From positions 10,573,002 to 10,637,001 of the forward strand of contig NC_061800.1 of the NCBI RefSeq assembly GCF_021462225.1: DNA of 64,000 nucleotides, read 5' to 3'. Of the stretch, positions 10,801 through 21,870 are shown piece after piece. The notes beneath the pieces were generated by a model. The model worked only from the letters and a program-made list of their open reading frames with translations. It ran no database searches and had not been told where the DNA came from. Made by a program: the position numbers and the translations under genes. This DNA comes from Girardinichthys multiradiatus (taxonomy: Eukaryota; Chordata; Actinopteri; Cyprinodontiformes; Goodeidae). Each line of letters opens with the position of its first letter. Within the stretch, counting starts at the first letter, position 1.

Positions 10801-13425
10801 ATTTTGTGAGCTGTACGTGTGGTTTATATGATTTGCTGCTCTACAGAACTGAATAAAGACATTGTAGCTGCTACACTGTTTTCTCTACCTTTGATTGAAG
10901 CCTTGAAAGATATAAGGACCTTTTCTGCTTTTAAAACAAACACTAAATGAAATGCAGGAGTTATATATTTATCGGATTGTTGCTGAGCAGATTTCACAAA
11001 ACATGGTCACGATGTTCTCTGGACAGTTTGTTTGGTCTTTGAGGGAAATATCCACTTTTGGTTAGACTGAGTGAATAAGAAGGACAATTAAAATGAGATT
11101 TGAGGTAAAGCCATTTACAACAAAAAACGCTAATCGTTAGGCAGCTTTAAAGGTCTAATCCTGTCACCCTGTCCTTTGAAGCCAGGGCAACACTCAATTA
11201 TTTTTCTGCAGTTACACTGGTTTGGATTTATGGAAAATAATGTGAGAACTGAAGTGTGTAAGCAACTGATCACATTGTGTTTCGATTATGGTGCTTTCTC
11301 CTCCATTTTTAATGCCTTCAGATACCTGCCTTTACTGGTATTTTCACATTTCTGCAGTCTTAATAAAATAAGCCAAAGGTACTTAATGCACTTATTGAAA
11401 TCCATCTCTGGGATAACTTCAGCTTCACCACATCAGACCCATATTACACTCACTGTCCCCACAAATACTCCCTAACACAGGCAAATGGACATACAATTTG
11501 TCCTGAAGGGACATTGCTTCAATTCAGTTTTAATTCTAAATACCTGTTCAGTAATTTTCTATTACATTAGTTCTTCCACCACCTTGCAGCACATGACTCA
11601 TTGCAGGATAAACTATTTTCAACATGCTTAATAACCGCATGTACCAAGCCAACTTCCTTAGCAATACTAATTCTAAACACACTAACTATAATATTTGTCT
11701 GACTTAACGGTTGCCACTTGGCAAAAATAAAAAATGAAAAGACAAAAATGAAAACAATCCCACTTATGTGAAGCATTGGCTCATCTACTTTTCTAACACC
11801 CTGTATTAGTTAGCTGCGCTACAGTGCTAACACTAGCTTGTACGTTTACAGGAACTAGTTGAAATGTTGTTTCTGCCTTTTTAATTCTTTATTTCGGTCT
11901 TCCAATGCAAGTGGGCCAAAGCATCTTGATTTGTAAACTCATAATTAAATTACTACAGCACTCTAGTAAAACAAATTAAAGTGTTTTTATGTCTGGTACC
12001 ACTGCATTGGAAGTTTAAAAAGCATTTAAAATTAACATTTATGACCAGTTCTGGGTTCCTTTCCTCAGTGTCACGCCCAGTGATGGCTGAGTAACAAAAG
12101 GTTATTAATTCCTTATTTGGCAAATTATTCTTAAGTTATTCTTCAAATATAATTATTATTTAGTTTTAAAGCTAACTTGGCCTTATTCCAAATTCCACAA
12201 GACAATCATTATTTCACAAAAGTGATTCATAACGTCCCTATTTTATTTTATCCAATTTCAAGAGCAAACTTTAACTGGAAAAGCAATCAAATCTACAATA
12301 TGGATATTGTATTGGATTAATTCAGAAGTGTATAAATGAGAAATGAATTTGAAATTGAAGGGAAACAGCTAGCTTAAAATAAGGACAGCTCTCAGCATCA
12401 GAGTACAATAAAACAAATGTAATGTTTTTATAAACAATATATTTTCAATGAGAAAGCTATTGGGCAGGATCTGCGACTGGTTGTCAGTAAATTTTGTAAT
12501 ATCATGCACGCTCAAGGTAAATTAAAGGGAAATGGAGGAAGCTTGCAGGTTCTGTCACATCCAAACGAAATGCTAAAATGTTTGGATGTGGCTCCAAAAC
12601 ACACTCGAAATTCTCCAATACCAGCGAAAAGGGCTTAAAAATGACTTCTAGAGCTCAAAGTTTCAACCTTACTATTTATGGTTGTGTGAAGTTGCCTTAT
12701 GCTTTATCCACCAGACAGGGTGGGAGTGGTGTTAGTGGAAGATGAAGCCCATGAAGTCCCCTACCTTCCAAGCCAATGGCCCTTCTGTGTCATGTTTTTC
12801 ACAGAGCTTATGGGAAAAATAGATTGCACTAATGTACTTCAGAATTTACAAAGGCCAGCTGGTATTCACATATAGTTATTAATGCTTCAGTTAGAAGTTA
12901 ATATGACTGTTTTATTTACCTTCTACCCAAAGAAGCATAGCACAGCAGGATTTACCAAAACTACACAAAAACAGCAAGTAAATATGGAGAGTGAAGCCCG
13001 TCAGTGGCCGCATTCACATAAAAACAAATCAAAAAACCCAGGAGGAGAATACAGCCTGCTGCTGGCATAAAAACAACAGTGCAGTAAATTCTCCACCAAG
13101 CATCTCTCCACCTCTGCTCTCTTTTCTCCTGCTCTGACCAATATGATTTCCCTTTTTCTGTTAAGGAGTGGTATATAAATAGTAAAGCTCTGCCCCGAAT
13201 TATAAAATTGGTTTCCATTTTTAGCCAGGCCCTGAGGAAAGAAAATTAGCTTTCAGACTTCCGCCTCAGTTCATGGAGTGATGGAAGCTTTTGATCGGTA
13301 GCAGTTAATGCTGGGTCACACTTTCCTTTCTGGGCTTTAATAATGAAAACCAGTAAGATATGTAAATCTGAGCAGCGGCCTGGAAAACAGATTTAACGTA
13401 AGTATTTTAAGGTGCCCATGGCAAA
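10801..13425. other. Intergenic spacer, nothing recognised
   Basis: No coding or repeat signature could be supported. Open frames at 11176-11475 (+) and 12961-13218 (-) show no known motif. Confidence 0.45.
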
Positions 13426-13429
13426 CCTC

Positions 13430-13620
13430 TAACTAGGTTCACAGGATCCTTTGGTGTTCCACAGGATCATTGATCCTCCACTAGGCTTAACAGTGGGGTT
13501 GGACACACACATATTCACCCTGTGTTTCACACCTGGAATCTTTGCTGCAGAAAACCTAAATGTTGATTGCATCTGACCATAGCATATGGTTTCAGATAAA
13601 GTCCCAGCAGAGTTAATCAT
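13430..13620 (-). pseudogene. Possible Tc1-like transposase scrap
   Basis: The minus strand reads VKPSGGSMILW, close to the Tc1 block [11 protein letters not shown], preceded by a stretch that could derive from the preceding VWRK region. It is short, with no terminal repeat seen. The call rests on one motif only. Confidence 0.4.
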
Positions 13621-15089
13621 AATTAATTATCTAACAGGGAACTTTGGAAACATCATGATTACTGTGCATAGTGGCAAGAAAAACTCAAGTCCATATGCTC
13701 TGCTTTTTATATGTCTTTCTCAGAGGTGTCCAGGAGAGTGCCGTTATGTACCAACTGAAGCCATTTTAAAAATGCAAAAACGTTGGATGTTTATTGTTGT
13801 GAAACTCTGTAACCTTTAAAATTTGATGCTTGACATACACCCACTGTAGAGTTATGGGTGTAATATTTCTTTATCGAATGCTGTTTTAAATTGCATTATG
13901 ACTATACAGTATACAAATTTGCATTAATTAGCGACTAATCAAAGCATCTTATGCAACATTAGTTGACCTTATTTTTTTCTGTATGCCCTCCTGCAGTTAA
14001 TCAGCTTACAACATTTCCTTCAGCTTCTCTGCTAACACATTAGTAACTGGAGGTTCAATCTGCAGGAACTTCAATGGAAGAGACTGCAGCGCTGCAGTAA
14101 AGCTGTACATCAATGAAAGCCAGTGTGAGTGTGAATGAGTCAGGGAATCCTCAGGGGAATTAATTTTCCTCACACTGAAGGTGGTTTGCAAGCAAAAAAA
14201 GAGTAAAAATGCTCAGAAATTCAGTTGGTTTTACCCAAGACTATGACTAGCACTGTAATGCTCTGCCTTGATGTTATCAGAGCTCCTGTGCACACACACA
14301 CACACACACACAGCAGCAGCAGCTCCTCAGTGGTCATGAACAGACTTTTAAATCATCCTGTGAGCTGCATTCATTAAACAAGGCAGCATCAGTGTGATGG
14401 GTGTATACTTTCATTTAAAATCATGTTGCAAGGTTTCTTATTTAAATAACATTTGCTAAAAAAAAACTTAGAAATTTAAATTAGGCCTAAACAGACTTGA
14501 AAATCCCCAGCCATTGCACTCAGTCAAGCTTAGGTTTGGTGCCTGCAGTACACCTGGCATACCGTAGAGCTGACACTTAATTCATTCACACAGAATTAAT
14601 CAGTTTGTGTTGAAACAGCCAAATAAGGAGATAAAGAGAGGTAGAATAATGTGAAAAATATCTCTCCATAAAAGAGAAATACATGTTTCTATATAAAACA
14701 GCGTGCCAACAATATTTGGTGTATCATCGACATGTTAGTTTCACTAGAATGAATCCATATTGCAGCATACTGTAAGCTTGCTCCAATCTTATTCCCTACA
14801 AACTCCTTCTAATGCAGCTACATGAAAACACACCTTTACCAGTAGGGGCTGTGGCCAAATTCATGTTTAACACAATATAATCCAGCATAATTGACTTATT
14901 GTGGTAATGTCTTTAGTAGATTGTTCTTTCTTTCCTTGCCATCCTGTGAACATTGGCAGCAAATGACTGCAGGAGGAACTTTTTATCAAGTTACTCATTA
15001 ATCACATGTTAAAAGGAGCAGCCTATGCTAAGGACATATCCACCATAATAATTATTTGACTAAATGACATGGCAAAAATCAGTTAACAT
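13621..15089. other. Intergenic spacer with CA microsatellite
   Basis: Apart from the microsatellite at 14290-14324, nothing was recognised here. Confidence 0.45.
14290..14324. repeat. (CA)n then (CAG)n microsatellite
   Basis: An uninterrupted CA run of about 11 units is followed directly by four CAG units. A typical length-variable fish microsatellite. Confidence 0.9.
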
Positions 15090-16060
15090 AGTGAACGTTC
15101 CAATAACTTTGGAAGCAATGGGTAATAGTTTTAAATTACTATTTTTCAGGCATCAACAAATCCACTGTATGGAAAATTGTCGACAAGCCAGAGGACATCT
15201 AAAATAACTGCAAACATGCCCACATCTGGCTGTCCAAGCAAGTTCACCCTGAGAGCAGACCGCAAAAAGTTAAAAGAAGTCCCTTAAAGGTCAATCATCT
15301 GACCTACAACAGGCTCTTGCTACTGCTGATGTGAAAGTACATGCCTTTACAATCAGAAATAAACCGTACAAGTTTAACTTTCATGGCATATGTTCAAGAA
15401 GAAAACCTTTTCTCTCTATGTAAATTCCAAAATGTCAGATTAAAGAGAAAATGCTCAAAAAGACCAGGACAGGATTAGTCTAAAACAAATTTTTTTTGGA
15501 CACAAAGTCAGAGTTTGGCTTAAACCAAATAGAAATAAAGCACCATTCCAGGACAAACATAAACTCAGCCCCAACTGTGAGGCATAGAAGTGTGTGTGTC
15601 ATGGTTCAGGGATGTTTTTAGTGCAGCAGGACCTATTCAGGTCACCATCATAGAATCCATGAATTCTCCATATATCAGAGGTTATTTGAGGGAAAAGTGA
15701 GGCCGTCTGTCAAAACATAAAAGTTAAAGTTGAACTGGATCCAGTTATAAGACAATGGTTCAAAACATACCAATGAATCCACCAAGGACTCGCTCAGATT
15801 AAAGAAATGGGCAGTCCTGGGCAACGCCTTAGACAGAAGCCGAGAATGTTTAAGATACCACAAAATAAGTTAAATATGTTTTGTTTAATGAGGAAGACAA
15901 GGGTATTATCTGTTGCCTACCTCTGATTAATTCACTTTCTTTTCCAGAGATAAAAAATTAGATTAGAATTAGAAATATGAACATTTTCTAACAAAGAATT
16001 TAATATTTAATGGGGGAACCCAATTTCTCACAATTACTCTAAATCCAGCTGTTTTATTTT
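15090..16060 (+). pseudogene. Decayed Tc1/mariner-like transposon
   Basis: Blocks recall a fish Tc1/mariner family: INKSTVWKIVDK (second HTH, ~15150-15190), 'gaggcatagaagtgtgtgtgtcatggttc' (VMV block, ~15580) and 'gcagtcctgggcaacgcctta' near 15810. Multiple stops and frame changes break it. The catalytic residues could not be placed with confidence. The short minus-strand open frame at 15675-15863 is a shadow. Confidence 0.55.
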
Positions 16061-16439
16061 CAATGACAGAAGCTAGAACATCTCAGTTTATCAGAAAAAA
16101 ACATGTTTTTTGCTTCTGCTGATGTAAAAGGGTGGTGAGGGGTAGAAGATAGGTTTGGTCATTGATGAAATCTTTGGCAGCCTTTAACTTCCTATCCCAA
16201 AGATCTACAATCTATGCATATCCTTGTATTTGACTAGGCTACTGGACTAAGACTTTACTTGTGGTCTTTATTTCACTCATTCAGTTTAAAGTTGAGTGTC
16301 TGTGGTGACATTCTGTTGCATGGAAAATGCTAGATCGGATGAAGGCAGTGGCTTTAGTCATGGCTACAGCACATCAGAAGCGTGACAGAAAACATGCAAA
16401 TGAAATATAAAAGGGTTGGAAGTGGGAGTGTAGGAGACA

Positions 16440-16756
16440 TTCTGGGTCATCGTTGGTCAAGAGACGGGGTACACCATGGACAGGTCACCAGCCCATCACA
16501 GGGCAACACAGAGACACACATGACTAACAACCATGCATGCACACACTCAGACCTAAAGGCAATTTAGAGAGTCCAATTAACCTGACAGTCATGTTTTTGG
16601 ACTGTGGAAGGAAGCTGGAGTAACCTGAGAGAAGCCACACATGCACATTGAGAACATGCAACCTCCATGCAGAATGACCCCCAGGCCGGGATACGACCCC
16701 AGGACCTTGATGCTGCCAGGCAAAAGTTCTGGCAACAGCACCACCATGCAGCCCCC
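16440..16756. repeat. Common fish dispersed repeat, near full-length copy
   Basis: Same orientation and block order as the unit at 2128-2485: 'gggtacaccatggacaggtc', 'caatttagagagtccaatta', 'tgagaacatgcaacctccat', ending 'accaccatgcagcc'. Both strands show short open frames that are artefacts of the repeat. Confidence 0.8.
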
Positions 16757-18185
16757 TTTTAGCTTCAATATATTTTAAATCTGACACTTTATTAACGAAG
16801 ACAGAATTGATCAAGTTCTTTTAAACATGCATCAAGAAGATCTATTTTAAGAAGATTTTAATAAATTCTCATACAGAAATGGCACTTTTAGATCCAATAA
16901 AAATAACTTGCGGAGAGTCTCTCTGACATGTTCTACTTTTCTATTATTCTCCACCCCAAACATACATTTTCTATATTGAAATGCAGGCTTCAGAACAACA
17001 ATGTCTCCTAAACTAAACCATTACTGTTGTTTGGTCTTTTTTTTTCCAAAGTCAGCAGTCAAAAAAAGGCACAATAATAATGTAATTTTTGTCATACTGA
17101 ATTATAATTTTACACTCACATAAACCAGCAGCCTGTCATAATGTCATAAGTTAGAAAGAATGGTAAAAATCCCCCTTGCTTTTTCCATATGAAGATTTTA
17201 CTGAACACATCTTTTCATTTATTTTTTTTATTATATTGTTTTTATTTCCACCCTCTTCATTAAGCATTTTTGAAGCATTTTCTGCATTTTATTCTTCCTT
17301 TTTACAAAGTCCACAGTTATCTCGGCAGGAAGCAGGCACTGAAAAACAGGCCTGCAGTGTTTTCAGACCACATTGCTCAGATTATTACAAACTCCACAGC
17401 ATCTATTATTTCCTGCAGTACTATTTATTTATTTTTGATCCCAAAATATCTGGCAGCCGAAATGAGGCTCCGTGTTCAGACCTTTGCATTTACGCTCTGC
17501 GGCCACCACATATCATTTTTACTCCATTTTTCTTTGAGCAGGGATGTTTTTCACATCCAACTGATGCCTTAAAAAAACGTAGTGGCGATAACTTAAATTG
17601 ATGAAAGGAGTGAATTACTATTTTCTATTTTGGGGGATGAACAGAAGTAAATGATTAAAACTGATGCTGCAGGTCTGTGTTTATTATTGTAATCTCAGAC
17701 TTGATATCACTTTCAACTCAGCAGCGCCTAACTGAAATAGCTATAATGCCTGGGAGGTAAAGTGCTTGCATTTGATCCTTTAGTGTCCAACAATATCATT
17801 GTTGAGGATTTATAGCCTGAAACATGTTTTATTCTGAATGTGTGACCTTTATTGAGAAACAAATCCCCTCCCTTTAAAAAGTGTCACAACTCTTTATCCT
17901 GTGAAAAAAGCACCAGGACTTCAATCTCTCATCCACAATTTCTTCCTTCTCCAGGTTTCCTCTCTTCCTGTTCACCCAGGGAAGGTCATGATATCTGATG
18001 ACCCCTTCCCCTGCTTGTGTGCTTTGGATAAAGGCTCACTCCAGAGGACAGCTCCTCTCTTCCAAAGAGAGAAACCCTTTCTCAATAATTTGGTAACAAT
18101 GAAACCAACTGATCATAGCATCAGAACAAAGCACATTTCAGTAGCACATTAAGTTTTTCATGTTTTCCTGGGATTTATCTTCATT
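16757..18185. other. Intergenic spacer, nothing recognised
   Basis: AT-rich sequence. The 141-codon open frame at 17176-17601 is T-rich and phenylalanine-rich, without a motif, and is judged chance. Confidence 0.45.
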
Positions 18186-18249
18186 TTGTCGAGTGACATA
18201 CAGTGCTATGAGAAAGTGTCGGCCTGTTAGGAGACAAATATTGAATATA

Positions 18250-19342
18250 CAGGGGTTGGACAATGAAATTGAAACACCTGGTTTTACACCACAATAATTT
18301 ATTAGTATGGTGTAGGGCCTCCTTTTGTGACCATTACAGTGTCAATTCGTCTTGGGAATGACATATACAAGTCCTCCACAGTGGTCAGAGGGATTTTAAG
18401 CCATTCTTCTTGCAGGATAGTGGCCAGGTCACTACGTGATACTGGTGGAGGAAAACGTTTCCTGACTCGCTCCTCCAAAACACCCCAAAGTGGCTCAATA
18501 ATATTTAGATCTGGTGACTGTGCAGGCCATGGGAGATGTTCAACTTCACTTTCATGTTCATCAAACCAATCTTTCACCAGTCTTGCTGTGTGTATTGTTG
18601 CATTGTCATCCTGATACACAGCACCGCCTTCAGGATACAATGTTTGAACCATTGGATGCACATGGTCCTCAAGAATGGTTCGGTAGTCCTTGGCAGTGAC
18701 GCACGCGCCCATCTAGCACAAGTATTGGGCAAAGGGAATGCCATGATATGGCAGCCCAAACCATCACTGATCCACCCCCATGCTTCACTCTGGGCATGCA
18801 ACAGTCTGGGTGGTACGCTTCTTTGGGGCTTCTCCACACCGTAACTCTCCTGGATGTGGGGAAAACAGTAAAGGTGGACTCATCAGAGAACAATACATGT
18901 TTCACATTGTCCACAGCCCAAGATTTGTGCTCCTTGCACCATTGAAACAGACGTTTGGCATTGGCATGAGTGACCAAAGGTTTGGCTATAGCAGCCCGGC
19001 CGTGTATATTGACCCTGTGGAGCTCCTGACGGACAGTTCTGGTGGAAACAGGAGAGTTGAGGTGCACATTTAAAGACTTGCTGTCTTGGTCACAGATGCG
19101 CCAGCAGAACGTGCACCAACAATTTGTCCTCTTTTGAACTCTGGTATGTCACCCATAATGTTGTGTGCATTTCAATATTTTGAGCAAAACTGTGCTCTTA
19201 CCCTGCTAATTGAACCTTCACACTCTGCTCTTACTGGTGCAATGTGCAATCAATGAAGACTGGCTACCAGGCTGGTCCAATTTACCCATGAAACCTCCCA
19301 CACTAAAATGACAGGTGTTTCAGTTTCATTGTCCAACCCCTG
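18250..19342 (-). mobile_element. Tc1-like transposon, deletion derivative with both ends
   Basis: A 1093-bp element flanked by TA on both sides (18248-18249 and 19343-19344), as expected for Tc1 target duplication. Both termini read CAGGGGTTGGACAATGAAA inward, extending about 30 bp (left ...TTGAAACACCTGG, right ...CTGAAACACCTGT). Against the relative at 27919-28537 it lacks about 180 bp (equivalent to 28190-28370), including most of the DNA-binding region. It could only move if a transposase were supplied in trans. It sits inside an older Tc1 copy. Confidence 0.85.
18302..19067 (-). pseudogene. Broken Tc1 transposase of the 18250-19342 element
   Basis: Two minus-strand frames together cover most of a Tc1 transposase. 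19067-18669 holds VLFSDESTFTVF (first catalytic Asp) and HGGGSVMVWAAISW. 18712-18302 holds YQDDNATIHTAR (second Asp), SPDLNIIEPLW (Glu) and a typical C-terminus ending GGPTPY. The frames are joined by a 4-bp tandem duplication, GCGTGCGT near 18705-18712 on the minus strand. A single GCGT is expected there, so the reading shifts. The N-terminal DNA-binding domain is lost to the upstream deletion. Non-functional. Confidence 0.85.
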
Positions 19343-19609
19343 TAGATATTCCAAGTCAATACAAAAAGCAGTTTTGAAATAATGATTTCTTGCCAAACCA
19401 TCCTGGCCCTATGTGAAAAGGCAATAGTCTCCCCCGTTAAATCATGAAATAACTGAGATAAAACAACATTCTTAGAAAGGTTTGCTCATTTTTACAAGTC
19501 AAACTAAGCCTGATTATTACCTGACTTAAAGATGTAATAAATAATTTAAATAAAGCCTTTCTGATGGCTAAAAGATCTCAGAAAGCAGTTATAGTCCACA
19601 GATGTTAGG

Positions 19610-20150
19610 GGTCTGGTTTTCTTTTGTGTTTTGACCATTTCCTTGTTCTTTATTTTGTTCTTTAGGGTTTCATTTCCCTGTGCTCTTTATTGATAGTGAG
19701 GTATTGCCATATTTGCTAATGTTTCTATGTTTAATTTCTTAGTTAATTCTTGTGTTCTTACTCTTTGCGTTACTTTCAGATTTATGTTTGATTTTTTCCC
19801 TTGGGTTTTTTTTAATCTTAGTTCAGCTCTACTTGTGTTTGTGAATATCTCTCCCTTAGCTTTTCTGCTTTCCTTCTGACTCTGCTCATGTCCATTATCC
19901 CGATTGCCTCGCCTGCATTCAGTGTCATTCTCGACAGATCCCTCAGTATTTATTCTCACAGGTTCTCACTGTTCTCTGCTGGATCCTCTCCTTATTTCCC
20001 CGTTACACTTTCTGTGACTCTGCCTGGGTTCCAAGTTGTGTCCTCTTTGCGTTCTTGTAAGTTTTCTGTCTTTAAAGTTGAATCCACAATGTCCATCCCA
20101 TGTTCCTGTCTGCACTTGGATACTTCACCTAATACACACAACTTGACAAA
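19610..20150. repeat. Unclassified T-rich insert within the old Tc1 element
   Basis: It interrupts the old Tc1 sequence. T-rich blocks such as 'ggtctggttttcttttgtgt' and the end 'cttggatacttcacctaata' recall a dispersed fish repeat whose other end often reads 'gtgaggacccaaacgcag'. Class unknown; boundaries approximate. Confidence 0.4.
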
Positions 20151-20600
20151 TATCTAAATTTTTTTTTAAAAGAGTAGGGCAACAAAGTCATGACATTTAT
20201 CAGTCTAGAAAGGGTTACAAAGCTATTTCTATGATTTTGGGATGTCAACAAACCAAAGTGAGAGTCATAGTCCATAACTATTGAAAACATGCAGCTGTGG
20301 TGAACCTTCCCAGGAGAGGCTGGCCAGCCAAAATAACCCCAAGAGCAAATCAACGACTGGATTGCACTGGAGACCTCATTTGCCTCAGTTAAGGTCAAAT
20401 TTTAAGATTTAACAATAAGAAAGAGGAACTGGATGAAAATTGCCTCCATGGGAAAGCTGCAAGGCCAAAACCACTGTTGATCCAAAAGAACAATTTGTAA
20501 AGTGTGTGTCATGTAACATCTGACCTAAAACTAACACAGCATTTCAGAAACAGACCATCACAGCTATTTGTGGATCCAACTGCAATGATTTTTGTTGTGT

Positions 20601-21535
20601 GTCACTAAATCTGATAAAACTAAAAGAAAAATTCAGTGAAGACTGAAAAATGTTCCATAAAATTCTTTAATGTCATTTTTTTGTGTCTTCGGCACACACC
20701 AAGTTCAACATTAAAGGCAATATAAGCAAAATACTCCAAATCTGGACAGAAGTACCGTCAAGAGGAAAACCTCATAGAACAAACATCTTAACAGTTCACA
20801 AATAAATATATGAAGTTGACAGATCAGTGCAGTTCTAAACTGTCAAGTATTCAAAGGGTAAGTTCCCCAGCTCCTGATGACTCTACAGGGGATGAAAAGA
20901 TAGACACACCATTAGAAAACATCCCAGTAGTAAAGGTTTCTGTGAATGTTTGCAATATGAAGAGAAAACAGATGCAATTTAAAACACCTTTCCAGACCAA
21001 ACCCAGTTCTGATCTAACAGTGCTGCCATCATTCTCCAAGAGACCCAGCAATAATTTGGACACAGTACTCAGTCAGTTTCTTTACAACATGAGAGCGAAG
21101 GGCTTGCACTAATCAGTTTACAAAATGAGGTCTGGTATGAAATATCTAAAGGGTCAACTTTGGTATTCCGCTTTTTCTGTCCATATTTCTGTGGGCCGGT
21201 TCCTGCTGGGAGGCTTCATGTTCCAGGCTGCTTTAAAGGCCAGACAGCCAGGAAACCTTCTTCAAGACTGGTGTTCATTATTAAGCCTCAAAGGTATTAT
21301 GTCCTGCTGGGGTTTACTGAGCTAATCGTCTTTATTATGGAACATAAATTCACCTGAACTTTGAAGCCGTTTGCTGAACCATGAGCTTCTCTCAGGCTTC
21401 TATTTTCATTTAGTCCATGAGTTCCAGTGCTCGACTGGGTATCGATCCCCAGTCACTTCCGGAGGCATGAGCAGCAGTGCACACACAAACAATTTTTTAA
21501 AGGTCTTTCCCTTGTGTGTGTGCACGCTTCCTGCG
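20601..21535 (-). other. Probable 3' UTR and downstream flank of the ENOX gene
   Basis: On the minus strand this follows the stop codon at 21536. A candidate poly(A) signal AATAAA (TTTATT on plus, 21331-21336) lies about 200 bases past the stop; an ATTAAA-type signal lies near 20666. Which one is used cannot be told from sequence alone. Open frames here on both strands (20810-21112, 21125-21357) have no recognised motif. Confidence 0.45.
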
Positions 21536-21667
21536 TCACGCCGAGCTGAGGCTGTCGAAGCCACAGAACTTCCATCGTTTCTCCAAAGTCGCACCGACGC
21601 CACTTAGCTCCTGCCTAAACATACTGGGTAGACGCACCATGAGGCGCTCCAGCTCCCCTGCAGATAC
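21536..21667 (-). CDS. enox1: ENOX1-like, terminal coding exon (residues 540-582)
   Basis: Acceptor ...CATCTCCCAG at 21668; phase-0 entry with GTA TCT GCA; stop at 21538-21536. It encodes VSAGELERLM, then LPSMFRQELSGVGATLEKRW and the tail KFCGFDSLSSA. The SGVGATL segment corresponds to the TGVGASL motif proposed as an adenine-nucleotide site in ENOX2. Upstream in-frame codons before the acceptor are intron read-through. A second acceptor-like CAG lies 12 bases inside the exon, but using it would drop VSAG, which aligns with ISAN of ENOX1. Confidence 0.92.
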   Translation of the reverse strand, partial: VSAGELERLMVRLPSMFRQELSGVGATLEKRWKFCGFDSLSSA

Positions 21668-21784
21668 CTGGGAGATGTTGGCAAAGAACACCAGAAAACA
21701 GACTGTGAAGGAAGTCAGAGCAGCAACAAGAATAAAGAAGCAATAACTACACTCCAAACTTTAGAATCTGCTGCATCTTGTTAC

Positions 21785-21870
21785 CTTTGAGTCCAGCCGT
21801 TGAATGTACGACCAAAGATACTCAAGATTGGCCCCAAATGGATGGACATGGAGGAAGGTGGATATAATGC
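21785..21870 (-). CDS. enox1: ENOX1-like exon, residues 511-539
   Basis: An 86-base exon too short to appear as a long open frame. Acceptor ...TTTTTGAAG at 21871, donor GTAAC at 21784. With the G carried from the previous exon it reads IISTFLHVHPFGANLEYLW, followed by SYIQRLDSK. This is nearly identical to my memory of human ENOX1 and clearly different from ENOX2 (GASIEYICSY). It is the best evidence for the ENOX1 assignment. Only 117 bases separate it from the last exon. Confidence 0.93.

Larger units (their letters stand above)
18186..20600 (+). mobile_element. Old Tc1-like element interrupted by two later insertions
   Basis: A terminus 'cagtgctatgagaaagt' begins near 18201. Its continuation appears only after the inserted element, at about 19345-19600 ('caatacaaaaagcagttttg', 'ggccctatgtgaaaaggcaa', 'ggctaaaagatctcagaaag'). 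It resumes again at about 20175-20500 with transposase N-terminal sequence ('gaaagggttacaaagctatt', 'gtggtgaaccttcccaggag', 'ggccagccaaaataacccca'). The three pieces read in the right order for one fish Tc1 family split by the insert at 18250-19342 and by another segment at about 19610-20150. The rest of the transposase is absent. Confidence 0.6.

Noticed and set aside
16524..16814. 96-codon minus-strand frame
   Set aside because: Lies almost wholly within the dispersed fish repeat; not a gene.
17176..17601. 141-codon plus-strand frame, Phe-rich
   Set aside because: T-rich DNA yields long Phe/Leu/Ser frames by chance; no start context, motif or splice structure.
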